Source of the DNA: Chryseobacterium lathyri
GTDB lineage: Bacteria > Bacteroidota > Bacteroidia > Flavobacteriales > Weeksellaceae
Length of the DNA stretch: 64,000 nt
Assembly: GCF_003290185.1 (NCBI RefSeq)
Contig: NZ_QNFY01000008.1
Span: forward strand, 62,001 to 126,000
Direction: 5' to 3'
In this document: positions 61,921 to 64,000 of the stretch, one piece after another
Layout: each line of letters begins with the position of its first letter
Position numbering within the stretch: position 1 is the first letter of the stretch
The notes under the pieces: generated by a model
What the model was told of the DNA's origin: nothing
Seen by the model: only the letters and a program-made list of their open reading frames with translations
Databases searched by the model: none
Position numbers and translations under genes: made by a program

Positions 61921-62382
61921 ATGAAAAAACAGCTACTTTTATTTGCCTTTTCAGCTTTGGCGCTAACTTCATGTAAAGATGACAATATTGAAGCCTATGA
62001 ATTAGAAATGATGAGCGGAGACTGGAAGGTAAGCAAAATAGAAATTATTTCCGGAAAAGACAATAAAACAGTACTTCAGACAGACACTCCGTCTGACTGT
62101 CAAGCTAAAGATATTCTGCACTTCAGAAGTGATTATTATACCAGCTATACGTATTACTCTGCCATCGGGCTTGAATGCCAGATAAGCGGAAAAACCGAAG
62201 GAAAGTTTACGTATACAGAAGAATCTAAGCTGATGAGCATTAAAAATGATAATGATACCGAAAGATGGTACAGAGTGGAAGTCCTTACAAGCCAGGATCT
62301 GAAACTGGCCCAACTGTTTGGGACCTTTGATCAGAACGGTGACGGTACGGATGATCTCACTTATGTGACCTATAAAAGATAA
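61921..62382 (+). CDS. Lipocalin-like lipoprotein
   Basis: 153 residues from the ATG at 61921 (MKKQLLLFAFSALALTSC, lipobox Cys18); a GTG two codons earlier is in frame. The mature chain starts with the lipocalin-type GDWKVSKIEI segment and continues as eight or so strands, with a Cys pair (SDCQAKD, about 60; LECQISG, about 83). Such small lipocalin-like lipoproteins are frequent in Flavobacteriia and lack known function. Closed by its own terminator. Confidence 0.82.
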   Translation: MKKQLLLFAFSALALTSCKDDNIEAYELEMMSGDWKVSKIEIISGKDNKTVLQTDTPSDCQAKDILHFRSDYYTSYTYYSAIGLECQISGKTEGKFTYTEESKLMSIKNDNDTERWYRVEVLTSQDLKLAQLFGTFDQNGDGTDDLTYVTYKR

Positions 62383-62388
62383 ACACAG

Positions 62389-62414
62389 ACTCTCGATTTT
62401 ATCGGGAGTTTTTT
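62389..62414 (+). terminator. Terminator of the lipocalin-like gene
   Basis: ACTCTCGAT, 3-base loop, ATCGGGAGT (one G-U pair) then six U residues. Confidence 0.9.
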
Positions 62415-62449
62415 ATTACATTTATCAGATATTTTAAAAATTGATTGCA

Positions 62450-63106
62450 ATGAAGAAGATTCTTTCAGTATTTCTACTGCTGTATTTTGCCTTGTCCTTC
62501 TCACAGGAAAAAAAGCCGATGTTCTGGCAGGACATTCAGAATTTCAAAAAAGCGGACCAGGAAAATCCTCCGCCAAAAGATGCCATCCTTCTGATAGGAA
62601 GCTCTTCTTTTACAAAATGGACAGATGTTGCCAGCTATTTTCCTGACAAAACAATTATTAACAGAGGCTTTGGAGGTTCAAGAATGACGGACCTGAATGA
62701 TTTTTCCGACGATCTACTGAGCCCTTATCAGCCTAAACAGATCATCATCTACTGCGGTGATAATGATTTTGCAGACAACCATAACCTGAAAGCTAAAGTT
62801 GTGGTGAAAAGGTTTAAAACGTTCTATAAAAAGATCCGTGAAAGATTTCCGGATATTGAAGTGGACTATATTTCCATAAAATATTCGCCGAGCCGCGAAA
62901 TGTTGTGGCCACAGATGAAAGAAACGAATAAAAAGATTGCCGCTTTCATGAAAAAAGAACCTAATGCAGAATTCATCGATATTACTAAAGCCATGGAAGA
63001 TTCTAATGGAAATGTAAGAAGAGATCTTTTCGTTGAAGACATGCTTCACATCACCCCGGAAGGCTATGAAATCTGGGCGAGGGTGATGAAACCTTATATG
63101 AAATAA
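62450..63106 (+). CDS. SGNH/GDSL-type hydrolase, secreted
   Basis: 218 residues from the ATG at 62450 (MKKILSVFLLLYFALSFSQ, signal peptide). SGNH blocks: ILLIGSSSFTKW (nucleophile Ser in the GSS variant of GDS), NRGFGGSRMTDL (Gly), IIYCGDNDFADNHN (Asn), and DMLHITPEGYEIW (Asp and His). Esterase, acetyl-esterase or thioesterase activity on surface glycans or lipids is likely; substrate unknown. Single gene facing the helicase gene across a shared terminator. Confidence 0.9.
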   Translation: MKKILSVFLLLYFALSFSQEKKPMFWQDIQNFKKADQENPPPKDAILLIGSSSFTKWTDVASYFPDKTIINRGFGGSRMTDLNDFSDDLLSPYQPKQIIIYCGDNDFADNHNLKAKVVVKRFKTFYKKIRERFPDIEVDYISIKYSPSREMLWPQMKETNKKIAAFMKKEPNAEFIDITKAMEDSNGNVRRDLFVEDMLHITPEGYEIWARVMKPYMK

Positions 63107-63120
63107 TACCTGTTATAAAC

Positions 63121-63148
63121 AAAAAAATCCCTTAACGGGATTTTTTTT
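63121..63148. terminator. Bidirectional terminator
   Basis: AAAAAATCCC, loop TTAAC, GGGATTTTTT between two convergent genes; U runs on both strands. Confidence 0.88.
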
Positions 63149-64000
63149 ATTTCTTTTTCTTGGATTTCGATACAGATATCGATTTCTGCTGGGCTCTGTT
63201 AGCTCCAAATTTCTTCGGCGCTTTCCTTTTGGAAGGTCCTCCCCAGTTTTCTTTTTTGTTTTTATCCTTTTTCTCGTGAAATGCTCCTCCTCCTTCATAC
63301 AGTTTTACCTGCGCAGGATTTTTCATGATGATCACATCTTCTTCGGAAGCAATTTTCTTAGGATTGATTTTCACCTCTGCAGGGAAATCATTGAACTTAA
63401 GATCTTTATCCATTAAGAGCTCAATGTCAAGAACATAAGCTTCTTCTTTTTTAGTCACGAAAGTAATTGCCTTACCGTCTTTATCTGCTCTACCCGTTCT
63501 TCCTATTCTGTGGATATACTGCTCAGGAATTTCAGGTGTTTCAAAGTTGATAACGTGGGTAATATCCGAAATATCCAGACCTCTGGCCATTACATCAGTG
63601 GTAATCAATCCTCTGATCTCTTCGTTTTCAAATCTTTTCATGGCCTTAAGCCTGTAGTTCTGAGATTTGTTTGAGTGGATCACATCAAACTGCTCAGGGA
63701 AAAGTTCATCAATTTTAGCAAACAGAAGATCAGAGTTCTTCTTATTATTAGTGAAAATCAATACCTTGGACATTTCATCTTCATTATTTTTCAGTAAATG
63801 TTCAAGAAGATTGATCTTTGTATTAAAGTTTTCCACTTTGTAACCGGTCTGCTCAATTTTTTCAAGAGGCGTCCCTGATTTGGCCAATGAAATTTCTACC
63901 GGACTGGCAAAATACTGATCCAGCATTTCATCTACCGCTTCCGTCATGGTGGCCGAGAAAAGAATGTTCTGTCTCTTCGGCTTCATCATTTCGAAAATAT
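63147..64000 (-). CDS. DEAD-box RNA helicase (partial, 5' end outside window)
   Basis: About 284 codons of the C-terminal half. The sequence enters from the right edge in frame (IFEMMKPKRQNILFSATM), showing motif III SAT; then the second RecA domain with VLIFTNNKKNSDLL, RGLITTDVMARGLDISDITH (motif V region) and HRIGRTGRADKDG (motif VI). The last 60 residues are lysine-rich and probably bind RNA (ENWGGPSKRKAPKKFGANRA, ending SKSKKKK). The N-terminal Q, Walker A and DEAD motifs lie past base 64000. Probably RhlE-type, acting on ribosome assembly or cold-stress RNA. Confidence 0.94.
   Translation of the reverse strand, partial: IFEMMKPKRQNILFSATMTEAVDEMLDQYFASPVEISLAKSGTPLEKIEQTGYKVENFNTKINLLEHLLKNNEDEMSKVLIFTNNKKNSDLLFAKIDELFPEQFDVIHSNKSQNYRLKAMKRFENEEIRGLITTDVMARGLDISDITHVINFETPEIPEQYIHRIGRTGRADKDGKAITFVTKKEEAYVLDIELLMDKDLKFNDFPAEVKINPKKIASEEDVIIMKNPAQVKLYEGGGAFHEKKDKNKKENWGGPSKRKAPKKFGANRAQQKSISVSKSKKKK

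Overview
The window comes from the chromosome of an AT-rich member of the Bacteroidota, most likely the Flavobacteriia and close to Chryseobacterium. Supporting this: TAnnTTTG-type promoters, few Shine-Dalgarno-like sites, a fused SecDF, two secreted proteins with type IX secretion (T9SS) sorting tails, an acyl-ornithine transcarbamylase in place of the usual ArgF, and a large TonB-type outer-membrane barrel. I see no rRNA, tRNA, CRISPR array, prophage or intact insertion sequence. The left edge cuts carB and the right edge cuts a DEAD-box helicase gene.

Layout. (1) 1-5.3 kb, minus strand: a pyrimidine operon pyrB-carA-X-carB. X is a four-helix-bundle (23S rRNA IVP family) gene framed by inverted 7-bp repeat arrays. 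Upstream of pyrB lie a consensus promoter, a 23-codon leader ORF, a GC hairpin, a U-rich tract and a terminator overlapping the leader stop codon. This is the architecture of a UTP-sensing pyrBI-type attenuator. (2) 5.4-5.9 kb: a divergent Lrp/AsnC regulator. (3) 6.0-14.8 kb, minus strand: an almost complete arginine pathway, read from a promoter at 14.76-14.79 kb: GNAT acyltransferase, argG, argC, argD, argF', argB, argE, argH. CarAB supplies carbamoyl phosphate to both this pathway and PyrB. (4) 14.9-26.2 kb, plus strand: a short-chain carboxylate module made of an InsA-like zinc-ribbon/HTH protein, porin, MFS transporter, two small membrane proteins, an SLC5-STAC-histidine kinase (CrbS/CbrA-like), a receiver-only response regulator, propionyl-CoA synthetase and acetyl-CoA synthetase.

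(5) 26.5-36.1 kb: a small unknown protein, bifunctional RelA/SpoT with nhaA, a YihY membrane protein, rlmH, trmL, a TatA-PAP2-TPR operon and a Tet-type MFS pump. (6) 36.4-48.6 kb: secDF, a T9SS-secreted PQQ-type sugar dehydrogenase, hemN, a secreted beta-propeller protein, an amino-acid permease, pnuC overlapping an N/Q/G/Y-rich lipoprotein, dapF and mltG. (7) 48.7-64 kb: an outer-membrane barrel receptor, a cytidylyltransferase, galE, a membrane protein and a DegT aminotransferase (surface sugar functions), a T9SS subtilase, ppc, small secreted or lipoproteins, an iron-type alcohol dehydrogenase, an SGNH hydrolase and the helicase.

The intergenic DNA is unusually structured. Heptad arrays recur, several starting at or within a few bases of a stop codon, and there are several long inverted repeats, including a GC-rich perfect 19-bp hairpin and a hairpin family present at two loci. 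The best candidates for undescribed biology are the pyr attenuator with a probably leaderless leader peptide, the heptad-array/four-helix-bundle unit inside the pyr operon, and the acetate-switch-like sensory module whose response regulator has no output domain.
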